From DASXHY01 sp035552155 (GTDB lineage Bacteria; Verrucomicrobiota; Verrucomicrobiia; Limisphaerales; DASXHY01): DNA of 64,000 nucleotides. A program made the position numbers and the translations under genes. Shown piece after piece: positions 34,970 to 42,996 of this stretch. Every line of letters begins with the position of its first letter. Within the stretch, counting starts at the first letter, position 1. The notes beneath the pieces are model-generated. The model saw only the letters and a program-made list of their open reading frames with translations, had not been told where the DNA came from and searched no databases. Location of the stretch: the NCBI GenBank assembly GCA_035552155.1, contig DASZLX010000043.1, positions 124,001 to 188,000 on the forward strand. Reading direction: 5' to 3'.

Positions 34970-36256
34970 TCAGGATTTCCCAATGTGATTCTTCACATCG
35001 CTCGCCCCGGCGACCAGTTCGGTCCGGGTTTTCGAATTGCGGATGCGGGCGTAAGAATCATTATCAAGCTTCACTGTGAAGGCTGCCTTCAATTCCTGAG
35101 CGCGTTTGAACTGCTTGTCCGCCTTCGCTGGAGTAAGCGAATACTCGATGGCAAAACCGCCGGCACGAAGGTCCTGCACGAGCTTCAGCGATTGCGGACG
35201 CAGGCTTTCGTCCTCGATGAGAACGAACACGTCGACATTGGTGTCGAATTTTGGCAACAGCCCGCGCGCCTTTAGCAGTTCCAGCAACACGACATCGCCC
35301 ATGCCGAATCCGAGCGCGGGCAGGTTCACTTTGCCATTGCTGAGAAGCTTGATGAGATTGTCGTAACGTCCGCCGCCCGCGATGGCGCGGAATTCGCCTT
35401 TGCGATCAAACGCCTCAAACACCACGCCGGTGTAATAGGCCAGGCCGCGAATCACGTGGTAATCCACCTTGACGAAGTCGTTCATGCCGCGCGCGGCGAG
35501 ATTGTCGAGGATGGATTTCAGTTCCACGGTTGGCTCGCCGCTTTCGATGAATTTGTTGACTTCGATCAGCGAAAAACCCAGCGCCGCGAGTTTCTTTTCG
35601 CTCTCTTCCGGCGGCGTGCGTTCCAACTTGTCGATGATCTGGAAAAACTCGTATTCGTGGCTGGGGCCGCTAGTGGCCGTGCCGGCTTCGCTTTGTTTCG
35701 GAGCGGTCAGCCCGCGCCCGCGTGCATAAAAATCGTGCCAGGCATTCCGGCTGCTGAGGCGAATGACAAAATCCTCGGCCGTCAGCCCAAACGAGCGCAG
35801 CGAATCAATCAACAGCGCAATCAATTCAGCATCGGCGGCCGGGTCGCTTTCCCCGATGACGTCCGCGTTGAATTGGAAGTGCTCGCGCAGCCGGCCCTTT
35901 TGCTGGCGCTCGTAGCGGAACAGTTGCGGCACCGCGAACCACTTGATGGGTTTTTTGTAATGCCGCTCATGCGCGGCGACCATGCGGGCGAGGGTGGGGG
36001 TCATCTCCGGCCGCAAGGAGACGTTCCGCTCGCCTTTGTCCGCGAAGTTATAGAGCTGCCCCACGATTTCCTCGCCGCTTTTGGTCGTGAAGAGTTCCAG
36101 CGTTTCCAGCGGCGGCCCGTCGTATTCGCGGAAGCCGTAGCGGCGCGCCATTTCGCGCCACTTGCTGAAAATCAATTGGCGCGCGTCCGCGCTCCACACA
36201 TCGGTGTGCGGCAGCGGTTCAGGATAAAAATCGCGAAAACCGGGCAGTCGTTCCAT
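34970..36256 (-). CDS. hisS: Histidyl-tRNA synthetase
   Basis: Class II synthetase of 428 aa that charges tRNA-His. Motif 2 is FRYERQQKGRLREHFQFNAD, the histidine-specific signature is IRGLAYYTGVVFEAFD and motif 3 is ALGFGMGDVVLLELL; the C-terminal anticodon-binding domain (DVFVLIEDE to RIRNSKTRTEL) is complete. MERLPGFRDFYPE at the N-terminus is the usual opening. Separated by about 200 bp from the CBS gene downstream. Confidence 0.96.
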   Translation of the reverse strand: MERLPGFRDFYPEPLPHTDVWSADARQLIFSKWREMARRYGFREYDGPPLETLELFTTKSGEEIVGQLYNFADKGERNVSLRPEMTPTLARMVAAHERHYKKPIKWFAVPQLFRYERQQKGRLREHFQFNADVIGESDPAADAELIALLIDSLRSFGLTAEDFVIRLSSRNAWHDFYARGRGLTAPKQSEAGTATSGPSHEYEFFQIIDKLERTPPEESEKKLAALGFSLIEVNKFIESGEPTVELKSILDNLAARGMNDFVKVDYHVIRGLAYYTGVVFEAFDRKGEFRAIAGGGRYDNLIKLLSNGKVNLPALGFGMGDVVLLELLKARGLLPKFDTNVDVFVLIEDESLRPQSLKLVQDLRAGGFAIEYSLTPAKADKQFKRAQELKAAFTVKLDNDSYARIRNSKTRTELVAGASDVKNHIGKS

Positions 36257-36531
36257 AAATCAGCGCGGAGAGTAGAAGGAGGGCCGGAAAAAGAGAAGTT
36301 AAATACACCCCTCCCAGGCAGACGCATCGCAATTTTCGAAAAAATTCCAGATCCCAGGCTTTAGGAGAAGTTCCCATTTCCAGATCGGAACTTGAGCGTC
36401 GGAATTTCCTTAGACCTTGGATACGGTTACTTTGAAAATCGAACTCACGAACAGAGAACGCACTCGCTCCTTGTAAACAAAAACACTACGGACCTCCGGC
36501 CAACCAGGGGAGTTGGCGACGGCTCAAGCCG
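36257..36531. other. Intergenic region, hisS upstream
   Basis: 275 bp between the hisS start and the HU-like gene stop, both on the minus strand. It should carry the hisS promoter. I see no tRNA, ORF or strong palindrome except GACGGCTCAAGCCGTC (36519-36534), a hairpin running into the HU stop that may end that transcript. Confidence 0.5.
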
Positions 36532-36852
36532 TCAAACTTTCGGCGTCGCCGCCACCGCCTTGGGAGCGATCTTGATGACCTCGGCGCGCATTTCCTTGCC
36601 CGGCTTGAATTTCACCACGCAGCGCTCGGGAATGGGCACGTCGGTCGCGGGAGAGTTCGGGTTGCGCCCCACCCGCGCCTTGCGGATTTTGACTTCGAAG
36701 ACGCCAAAGTTGCGCAGTTCCACTTTATCGCCTTTGGAAAGCGCTTCGGCGATGTAGTCCAAATTTTTCTGGACGACATCGAGTACCTGTTGCTGTACGA
36801 GACCCGTTTCATTGCTGATGCGGGTCACCAGATCACGCTTGGTCAGAGTCAT
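36532..36852 (-). CDS. HU/IHF-family DNA-binding protein
   Basis: A 106-aa nucleoid-associated protein. The dimerisation helices (TKRDLVTRISNETGLVQQQV), the LRNFGVFEV strand and the DNA-intercalating arm (KARVGRNPNSP) are all present, with a C-terminal tail KEMRAEVIKIAPKAVAATPKV slightly longer than in enteric HU. IHF-alpha-like features (the T-x-K-R-D start) do not settle HU versus IHF. Monocistronic by spacing. Confidence 0.93.
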   Translation of the reverse strand: MTLTKRDLVTRISNETGLVQQQVLDVVQKNLDYIAEALSKGDKVELRNFGVFEVKIRKARVGRNPNSPATDVPIPERCVVKFKPGKEMRAEVIKIAPKAVAATPKV

Positions 36853-36975
36853 AATGTTGATTCGAGTTGTGGCTATTCCGATTCGATTAACATCCGTATA
36901 ACCTTCTTAAATACAGTGTCAAGCGAGGAATTTCTGCTTTTAAGTGACATTCGCGAATTTAATTAAGACACGCTT

Positions 36976-38127
36976 TTAGCATTTTAACTCATTATCCACG
37001 TCGCAGCCCACTGCAGAGAGCAATTTGCCGAGCTCGTGGCTCTCCAGCCGCTCCACTAATCCGCTCACAATTTCCCGGCAAATGGTGGGCCCTTCATAAA
37101 CCAAACCGGTGTAAACCTGGACTAATGACGCCCCCGCGGCGATTTTTTCCCAGGCGTCCGCCGCATTGAAAATGCCGCCCACGCCAATGATCGGCAAGGC
37201 CCCGCGCGTTTGGCGGTAAAGATGCCGAATGACTTCCGTGCTCCGCGCGCGCAGCGGCCGGCCACTTAGCCCGCCAGTTTCGGCATACACCCGTTGAACC
37301 TCCGGAGCGTCGCTCGCCGGGCGTGAAATGGTGGTGTTGGTGGCCACTATGCCAGCAATCCTGCGCGGTCCGACCAGTTCAAGAATCTCATCCAGCGCCT
37401 CAAACGAAAGGTCCGGCGCCACCTTCACCAGGATTGGCGATTGGCGATTGGCGATTGGCGATTGAGGACATTGGACATTGGGCATTGGACATTGGACTTC
37501 TTGAAGTGCGGCCAGTATTTCATCCAACGCGCTCTTGTCCTGTAGCTGCCGCAGATTCGGCGTGTTCGGCGAGCTGACATTGACCACGAAAAAATCCAGG
37601 TGCGGACGCAGAACACGAAATGAGTTCGCGTAATCCTCGGCTGCTTTTTCCAACGGAGTGATTTTCGATTTGCCAAGATTCATGCCGACCGGATGCCTGG
37701 GCCAGCGGCCCAATTTTTTCCATTCGCTGAGCCGTTCCGCAATCGCCTCCGCCCCGAGATTGTTGAATCCCATGCGATTAACAATCGCCTCTTCCGGAAT
37801 GGCGCGAAAAAGTCTGGGCTGCGGGTTTCCCGGTTGCGCCTGCCAGGTCGCGGCGCCCAGTTCAGTGAATCCAAAACCCATCGCCGCCCACGCCGGCAGA
37901 GCCTCCGCATTTTTGTCCATGCCCGCCGCCAGGCCGACCGGATTGGGAAAGCGCAACCCGAACAGTTCGATTGGTAATTCCGGCGCGCCCAAAAATGAGT
38001 GCATCGCCTCACAAACCATTTCATTCCGCCCGGCCCAGCCCAACATCGCCATCGTGCGGTGATGAATGCTCTCCGCGTCCTGCGTGAACAGAGCGGGACG
38101 GATGGCCGTGCGGTAAAACCAACTCAT
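36976..38127 (-). CDS. pyrD: Dihydroorotate dehydrogenase, class 2
   Basis: Membrane-associated, quinone-dependent enzyme that makes orotate in pyrimidine synthesis. 383 aa against about 336 in E. coli. Features: amphipathic N-terminus MSWFYRTAIRPALF, FMN site VGLAAGMDKNAEALPA, the catalytic Ser in VNVSSPNTPNLRQLQ, LVKVAPDLS, VATNTTI, GGLSGRPL and VGGIFNAADA. Residues about 210-231 (EVQCPMPNVQCPQSPIANRQ) are translation of a heptanucleotide repeat array and replace the loop that precedes LVKVAPDL. The essential residues are outside this segment, so activity is probably kept. Confidence 0.95.
   Translation of the reverse strand: MSWFYRTAIRPALFTQDAESIHHRTMAMLGWAGRNEMVCEAMHSFLGAPELPIELFGLRFPNPVGLAAGMDKNAEALPAWAAMGFGFTELGAATWQAQPGNPQPRLFRAIPEEAIVNRMGFNNLGAEAIAERLSEWKKLGRWPRHPVGMNLGKSKITPLEKAAEDYANSFRVLRPHLDFFVVNVSSPNTPNLRQLQDKSALDEILAALQEVQCPMPNVQCPQSPIANRQSPILVKVAPDLSFEALDEILELVGPRRIAGIVATNTTISRPASDAPEVQRVYAETGGLSGRPLRARSTEVIRHLYRQTRGALPIIGVGGIFNAADAWEKIAAGASLVQVYTGLVYEGPTICREIVSGLVERLESHELGKLLSAVGCDVDNELKC
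37433..37497. repeat. Heptanucleotide tandem repeat inside pyrD
   Basis: On the plus strand four exact ATTGGCG units (37433-37460) are followed by ATTG-rich units ending in two ATTGGAC copies (37484-37497). It is read in frame in pyrD. Heptamers of the form ATTkrCG also occur at 38135-38162 and 61895-61959. Confidence 0.9.
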
Positions 38128-38133
38128 GCGGGG

Positions 38134-38258
38134 AATTTACGATTTACGATTTGCGATTTACGAGCGAAAACGGAGCGCCGATTTTGTAAATGGCTTTGGC
38201 TGGCGTGATCGGTTTTGCTTTCGGGCTTTAAGCCGGCTGCAAGCCGGCGCTCCCCGGA
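38134..38258. repeat. Intergenic repeat cluster between shc and pyrD
   Basis: Two elements in one gap. First come four heptamers, ATTTACG x2, ATTTGCG, ATTTACG (38135-38162), ending AGCG. Then GGAGCGCCG (38172-38180) pairs with CGGCGCTCC (38245-38253), next to AGCCGGCTGCAAGCCGGCG, a common dispersed palindrome. It occupies the region just upstream of pyrD and may act as terminator of that side or simply be accumulated repeat. Confidence 0.75.
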
Positions 38259-38272
38259 GGATAAAATGATAA

Positions 38273-40375
38273 TCACCCCTTAACAATTTCCGGCGATAGC
38301 GACGCAGCGGGCACTTCATGCCCGTTTATTTCCGCTTCTTTGTTTTCCGTCTTCGCGAGAATTTTCTTGTAAGTCGCCAGCGCCAGGAGCGGCCACGCGT
38401 TGCGATACATATCGTATTTAAGATAGAAAACTTTCGGAAAACCGGTGCCGGTCGTTTCCAGTTCCGTCCACGAGCCGTCCGCGTTTTGCGTGCGAACCAG
38501 ATACTCGATGCCGCGGCGCACGCTGGGACGGTTCGGATCGTCGAATGCGCACAACCCCATCACCGCCCAGGCGGTTTGGGATGCCGTGCTCGGCCCCTGG
38601 CCTTTGAACACCGGGTCATCGTAGGTGTTGCAGCGCTCGCCCCAGCCGCCATCGGCGTGCTGCACACTTTCCAGCCAGTCGCGCGCCTTGAGCAGCCAGG
38701 ATTGGCCCATGTCGATATTGAGCGCCCGCAATCCCCGCAACACCTGCCACGTGCCGTAAATATAGTTCACCCCCCAGCGGCCATACCACGAGCCGTCCGG
38801 TTCCTGTTGCTTGCGAATATACTCGAGCGCTTCGGCGATTTGCGGATGCTCCGTGCTCCAATTCTCGTAACCCAGCAATTCCAGGATGCGCGCCGTGATA
38901 TCCGCGCATTCGGGATCCAGCATCGCATTGTGATCGGCGAAGGGGACCTTCTCCAAAATATTTTTCGTGCAATCCTTGTCGAAGGCTGCCCAGCCGCCGT
39001 CCTTGCATTGAAAAGCCATCATCCATTTCAAGCCGCGCCGGAAGCACTCGTCGCGCCGCGCCGGATTGTCGGTCGGGATTTGGCGCAATGCCAGCAGGAC
39101 CATCGCCGTGTCGTCCACGTCCGGGTTCCATTGATTGTTATATTCGAAAACCCAGCCGCTCGGTTCCACGTCCACGGGATTTTTGTGATACCAGTCGCCC
39201 CGCATGCGGATTTCTTTTTCCATCAGCCACTCCGCGCATTTTTTCATCCTCGGATCTTCCGCCGGGATTCCCGATTCCCGTAGGCAAACGGCCACGATGG
39301 CCGTGTCCCACACCGGCGAAAAACACGGCTCGATGCGCACGCTGTCCTCGGTCTCGTGCTGGAGCCGGGTCAATTCTCGATCCGCGCGCACGACCTGCGG
39401 GTGATCGTCCGGATAACCGAGCACCTTCAGCGCGATGAGCGAGTTTAACATGGCGGGGAAAATCGCCGCCAGCCCGTCCGAGCCTTCGAACCGTTCCAGC
39501 ATCCATTGCTCCGCTTTTTTCAGCGCTCGCTTGCGGAACGGGTGAATCCCGTGCTCGGCGAACCATTCGGCGAATTTGTGCAACCGGTCCAGCCACAGGA
39601 AAAAATTGCGGAACGAGATTTTGTCCGGGTCGGGCGGCAAAGCGAGGTCGCGCTCATGAAATCCATGCGGATACAGCTCGTCCAGCGTGACGGGATTGCT
39701 GGGCGTGCGCGTGGGCTTGAAATGATTGATGATGGCCAGCGGCACGAGCATCCCGCGCGACCAGTTGCTCATGTCCCAGAAATTCACGTGGAACCATTTG
39801 CCGATCAGCAGCACTTCGCAGGGGATTGTCGGCACATATTCCCAGGGGAACAAGCCGAGCAGCGCCAGGTAAAGCTTGGAGAAGGTGTTCATGCGCGGCA
39901 CACCGCCGAAGTTCAGCGCCACTTCCCGCGCGCGCAACATCCGCGGATCCGTCACCGGCACGCCCGCGAGTTTCAAAGCCAGATACGCCTTGATGGTCGC
40001 ATTCACTTCCGACGGTCCGCCGTAATAAATATTCCAGCCGCCATCCGGCAACTGCATCGAAAAAATATGATTCACCGCCTTGCGCTGCCACGCCAGGTCC
40101 ACTTTGCCGTCCCACTGATGATAGGCGACCATGTCCGAGACGAGGGTGGAATCGACCATCAACTCGCCGACCCAATAACCTTCGGGCTTTTGGACGCTGA
40201 ACAAATAGCCCTGCGACCGCTGGAGGGCGGCTTCAAAATCGAGTGGGGGTTCAGGCGCGGAAATGGTTCGCGGCTTGCCCCCTGAAAGGTTTTCTTCAAA
40301 CGCGGCAGACACGTTCATACTCTGCGAATCCGCAATCGCGCTGTCAAAGTTTAATTGGCTTCGAGCTGCCATCAT
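38273..40375 (-). CDS. shc: Squalene-hopene cyclase
   Basis: A membrane-associated class II triterpene cyclase of 700 aa that cyclises squalene to hopene or diplopterol for hopanoid membranes. It shows the protonating DxDD motif (PDVDDTAMVLLALR), several QW repeats (QLPDGGWNIYYG, QCKDGGWAAFDKD, QQEPDGSWYGRWG, QHADGGWGERC, QNADGSWTE) and the central GTWQVLRGL. The first about 40 residues are poorly conserved, and a start at a later Met (MNVSAAFEEN, 19 codons in) is possible. No other hopanoid gene is adjacent. Confidence 0.95.
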   Translation of the reverse strand: MMAARSQLNFDSAIADSQSMNVSAAFEENLSGGKPRTISAPEPPLDFEAALQRSQGYLFSVQKPEGYWVGELMVDSTLVSDMVAYHQWDGKVDLAWQRKAVNHIFSMQLPDGGWNIYYGGPSEVNATIKAYLALKLAGVPVTDPRMLRAREVALNFGGVPRMNTFSKLYLALLGLFPWEYVPTIPCEVLLIGKWFHVNFWDMSNWSRGMLVPLAIINHFKPTRTPSNPVTLDELYPHGFHERDLALPPDPDKISFRNFFLWLDRLHKFAEWFAEHGIHPFRKRALKKAEQWMLERFEGSDGLAAIFPAMLNSLIALKVLGYPDDHPQVVRADRELTRLQHETEDSVRIEPCFSPVWDTAIVAVCLRESGIPAEDPRMKKCAEWLMEKEIRMRGDWYHKNPVDVEPSGWVFEYNNQWNPDVDDTAMVLLALRQIPTDNPARRDECFRRGLKWMMAFQCKDGGWAAFDKDCTKNILEKVPFADHNAMLDPECADITARILELLGYENWSTEHPQIAEALEYIRKQQEPDGSWYGRWGVNYIYGTWQVLRGLRALNIDMGQSWLLKARDWLESVQHADGGWGERCNTYDDPVFKGQGPSTASQTAWAVMGLCAFDDPNRPSVRRGIEYLVRTQNADGSWTELETTGTGFPKVFYLKYDMYRNAWPLLALATYKKILAKTENKEAEINGHEVPAASLSPEIVKG

Positions 40376-40471
40376 GCAGTGTGACGCCGCCGCCGGGCGA
40401 TTTGTTCAAACGATTTTTCACCTTCAATTTTCCGCTTTGCCTGGGGGCTTTGCGACGCTAGCGTTTCGCGG

Positions 40472-41389
40472 ATGCGATTTTGGAAATATCATGCACTTGG
40501 AAATGACTATATTGTCATGGACGCGAACGATTTGCCGGCGCCGCTTACGATCGAGCAGGTGAAAATCATTTGTCACCGCAATTTCGGTGTGGGCTCGGAC
40601 GGCATTTTGCTGGGACCGCTGCCTTCCGCCAAAGCCCCCTTCGGCCTGCGCATTTACAATCCCGACGGCAGCCAGGCGGAAAAAAGCGGCAACGGGCTAC
40701 GGATTTTTTCGCGTTATTTGTGGGATCGAAAACTTGTCGGTGAAAAGGAATTCACCATCGAGACCGCCGGCGGCGTGGTGAAATCCACCGTATTTGATGG
40801 CGGCAAAATGGTTCGCGTGGAAATGGGTAAGATTACGTTTTGGAGCAATGAAATTCCCGTGGCCGGCCCGCGCCGTGAGGTCATCAATGAACAAATTTCC
40901 GTTGGCGGAGAGACCTTCACTTTTTGCGCTGCATCGGTGGGCAATCCGCACTGTGTCGTGGTAGGGCGCGTCGCTCCGCGCGCGCCGAACCCGATACCCG
41001 CGGAAACGGCGCGCGCGCAGCAACGCGCCTTGCCTGAACTCAGCGAAAGCCTTGCCAGGCAATTCGGCCCGCTCCTCGAAGTGCATCCGAATTTCCCCAA
41101 CCGCACCAACGTGCAATTCCTGAAAGTGCTCGACCGCGCGAATATTCAAATCGAAATCTGGGAGCGCGGCGCCGGCTACACGCTGGCCTCGGGCAGCAGC
41201 AGCAGCGCCGCGGCCGCCGTGGCGCACAAGCTCGGCCTGTGCGATGGCTCCATCACCGTCCACATGCCCGGCGGCCAACTCGCCATCGAGATCGGAAAGG
41301 ATTTTGATATTCTCATGACCGGCCCGGTGACAAAGGTGGGTGAGGGAAAAATGGACGGCGAAATTTTCAGTGCGGGCGTCAGTTTATAG
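40472..41389 (+). CDS. dapF: DapF-like diaminopimelate epimerase with Ser at both catalytic Cys positions
   Basis: 305 aa with the DapF fold: FWKYHALGNDYIVMD at the start, VGSDGILL, YNPDGSQAEKSGNGLRIF, GNPHCVVV, HPNFPNRTNVQF and WERGAGYTLASGSSSS. DapF interconverts LL- and meso-diaminopimelate with two cysteines, in CGNG and GETLACG. Here they read S72 (KSGNG) and S240 (LASGS), and the conserved Glu of GET is Tyr. Residues 163-188 come from a 75-bp palindromic repeat. It may be a variant epimerase, another isomerase of the superfamily, or inactive. dapA and dapB lie about 650 bp further on, which supports a lysine/peptidoglycan role. The stop overlaps the convergent peptidase gene by 6 bp. 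Confidence 0.8.
   Translation: MRFWKYHALGNDYIVMDANDLPAPLTIEQVKIICHRNFGVGSDGILLGPLPSAKAPFGLRIYNPDGSQAEKSGNGLRIFSRYLWDRKLVGEKEFTIETAGGVVKSTVFDGGKMVRVEMGKITFWSNEIPVAGPRREVINEQISVGGETFTFCAASVGNPHCVVVGRVAPRAPNPIPAETARAQQRALPELSESLARQFGPLLEVHPNFPNRTNVQFLKVLDRANIQIEIWERGAGYTLASGSSSSAAAAVAHKLGLCDGSITVHMPGGQLAIEIGKDFDILMTGPVTKVGEGKMDGEIFSAGVSL
40960..41034. repeat. 75-bp GGTAGGG palindromic repeat inserted in frame in dapF
   Basis: Arms at 40960-40987 and 41007-41034 match in inverted order at about 24 of 28 positions, with a 19-nt loop. The left arm is identical to 12872-12899. Length 75 nt equals 25 codons. Removing it joins HCVV directly to ELSESLARQFGP, the continuous sequence expected in DapF. 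Confidence 0.92.
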
Positions 41390-41944
41390 CCGGTCGCGAA
41401 ATGTCCAGTGCCACGGTTCGTAAGTGACGCCATACTCGTTATCGCGCGGATACGTCATCGTGAATCCGAATTCATTGGCGTGACGCGTCAGCCAACGGAA
41501 GGCCGAAGTATTCTCGAATTCTTCCTCAAGCGGCTGGCAACCAGGCGTCGTCACATCCACCGTCCTTCCACCGTGATGTTCGCTGAAGCCGGGCAGAGCG
41601 CTGACACGCAGAATTTGCTCCCATGATTGGCCTGCGGCCAGTTTGCGCTGAATAATTTGTTTTTGATAATCTACGCTCCTGAAAGCAGAGACAGGCTGCA
41701 GGATTTCGCCGTCTTTTTCCGCGGCGAGCTTCATTGAACTCCACGCCTCGGCGGCTTTTGGAACAAGCTTTTGCTCGCGGCCGTAAACATCAAGTCCGAT
41801 GGACAGTAATTCGATCGCTTCCGGGACGAGCCGCGCTGGAGATCGGGGCGGGGCGCCCAATTCCCGTAACATCAACGCAATGCGTTCCTCATAGAGGTTC
41901 ACGGCGAAAACTGTGGCAATGGTGGAACCGGCTTGTCGAGCCAT
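41384..41944 (-). CDS. VanY/DacB-like D-alanyl-D-alanine carboxypeptidase
   Basis: A 186-aa M15B-type zinc metallopeptidase expected to trim D-Ala from peptidoglycan stem peptides. The zinc and catalytic set is H123, D130, E176 and H179 (GFSEHHGGRTVDV and YEPWHW); VSAFRSVDYQKQII is the usual family strand. No signal peptide is visible, although a periplasmic site would be expected. The ATG at 41944 lies within a GAGCC/GGCTC dispersed repeat, so the first about 24 residues may not be original and ATG at MLRELG could be the real start. Confidence 0.8.
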   Translation of the reverse strand: MARQAGSTIATVFAVNLYEERIALMLRELGAPPRSPARLVPEAIELLSIGLDVYGREQKLVPKAAEAWSSMKLAAEKDGEILQPVSAFRSVDYQKQIIQRKLAAGQSWEQILRVSALPGFSEHHGGRTVDVTTPGCQPLEEEFENTSAFRWLTRHANEFGFTMTYPRDNEYGVTYEPWHWTFRDRL

Positions 41945-41962
41945 TTGACAGGCTCAGGAACG
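41925..41962. repeat. Dispersed palindrome at the start of the VanY-like gene
   Basis: GAACCGGCTTGTCGAGCC followed by ATTTGACAGGCTCAGGAAC; GAGCC (41938-41942) pairs with GGCTC (41951-41955). It resembles the widespread CTTCGACAGGCTCAGG element. It supplies the annotated start codon. Confidence 0.5.
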
Positions 41963-42045
41963 AAGCAACATTTTTTGCCCAAATTCTGACTGGCCAAAAC
42001 GCCCTTCCTCCACGATGGTATGTGCCGATTTAGAGAGGAACATTG

Positions 42046-42924
42046 ATGTTTACTGGAACTTACACTGCAATTGTTACACCGTTTAAAAACGGGAAAATCG
42101 ACGAACCCGCGCTTGAGCGCCTGATCAAGAATCAGATCAAGGCGGGTATCGACGGCGTCGTCCCCGTGGGCACCACCGGCGAATCGCCCACGGTCGATTA
42201 CGACGAACACCTGAATATTATCGCGATCGCCGTTAAGTCCGCCGCCGGCAAAATCAAAGTCCTGGCCGGCACCGGCGCCAACGCCACGAAGGAAGCCATT
42301 TACCTGACACGCGAAGCTGAGAAGCTTGGCGCGGACGGCTCCTTGCAAGTGGGGCCCTATTACAATAAGCCCACGCAAGAGGGATTGTTCCAGCACTTCC
42401 GCGAAATCGCCCGAAATACGAAACTGCCTATTGTGCTTTACAGCATTCCCGGGCGCAGCGGTGTGGAGATCGGCGTGGAAACCGTCCGGCGTCTCGCGGC
42501 CGAGTGCAAAAATATCGTCGGCATCAAAGAAGCCGGCGGCAGTTGCGACCGCGTGAGCCAGTTGCGCGCGGCAGTGGGACCGCGCTTTGAAATCCTGAGC
42601 GGCGATGATCCATTAACCATTCCGTTCATGTCCGTCAGCGCGCAAGGCGTCATCAGCGTCGCTTCCAATGTCGCGCCGCGTGAGGTCGCGCAAATGGTGA
42701 AGGCGTATGCCGCCGGCCAGACCAAAAAAGCGCTGCAGCTTCATCAAAAACTTTTTCCGTTGTTCAAGGATTTGTTCATCGAGACAAATCCGATCCCGGT
42801 CAAAGCCGCGCTGGCGATGATGGGGCAGATCGAGGAAGAATATCGCCTGCCGCTCGTGCCGATCGGCGACAAAAATCGCGAGACATTGCGCGCGACTTTG
42901 AAAAAGTGCGGTTTATTGAAATAA
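42046..42924 (+). CDS. dapA: 4-hydroxy-tetrahydrodipicolinate synthase
   Basis: A 292-aa TIM-barrel aldolase that condenses pyruvate with aspartate semialdehyde in the lysine/DAP pathway. Shows VGTTGESPT, the Tyr in VLYSIPGRSGVEI and the Schiff-base Lys in NIVGIKEAGG. ATG 42046 is preceded by AGAGAGGAA at good Shine-Dalgarno distance, which decides it over the TTG one codon upstream. It is first of a same-strand run dapA-dapB-folK-maf. Confidence 0.96.
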   Translation: MFTGTYTAIVTPFKNGKIDEPALERLIKNQIKAGIDGVVPVGTTGESPTVDYDEHLNIIAIAVKSAAGKIKVLAGTGANATKEAIYLTREAEKLGADGSLQVGPYYNKPTQEGLFQHFREIARNTKLPIVLYSIPGRSGVEIGVETVRRLAAECKNIVGIKEAGGSCDRVSQLRAAVGPRFEILSGDDPLTIPFMSVSAQGVISVASNVAPREVAQMVKAYAAGQTKKALQLHQKLFPLFKDLFIETNPIPVKAALAMMGQIEEEYRLPLVPIGDKNRETLRATLKKCGLLK

Positions 42925-42930
42925 TCTTTT

Positions 42931-42989
42931 GCCACCGAGACACAGAGATCGCAGAGCCAATGAAATCAGGACTCTGTGACTCTGTGGCC
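42931..42989. repeat. Palindromic repeat between dapA and dapB
   Basis: GCCACCGAGACACAGAGATC (42931-42950) and its near-inverse CTCTGTGACTCTGTGGC (42973-42989) form a hairpin with arms of about 17 bp. It matches a GCCACMGAG-CACAGAG element I know as common in many bacterial genomes. Only 7 bp separate it from the dapB start. Confidence 0.75.
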
Positions 42990-42996
42990 ATTGAAT

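Noticed and set aside
36257..36531. tRNA gene or regulatory RNA upstream of hisS
   Set aside because: No cloverleaf, T-loop or T-box-like sequence could be found by eye.
37433..37497. CRISPR-like array
   Set aside because: The units are 7 nt and contiguous, without spacers; it is a tandem repeat, not CRISPR.
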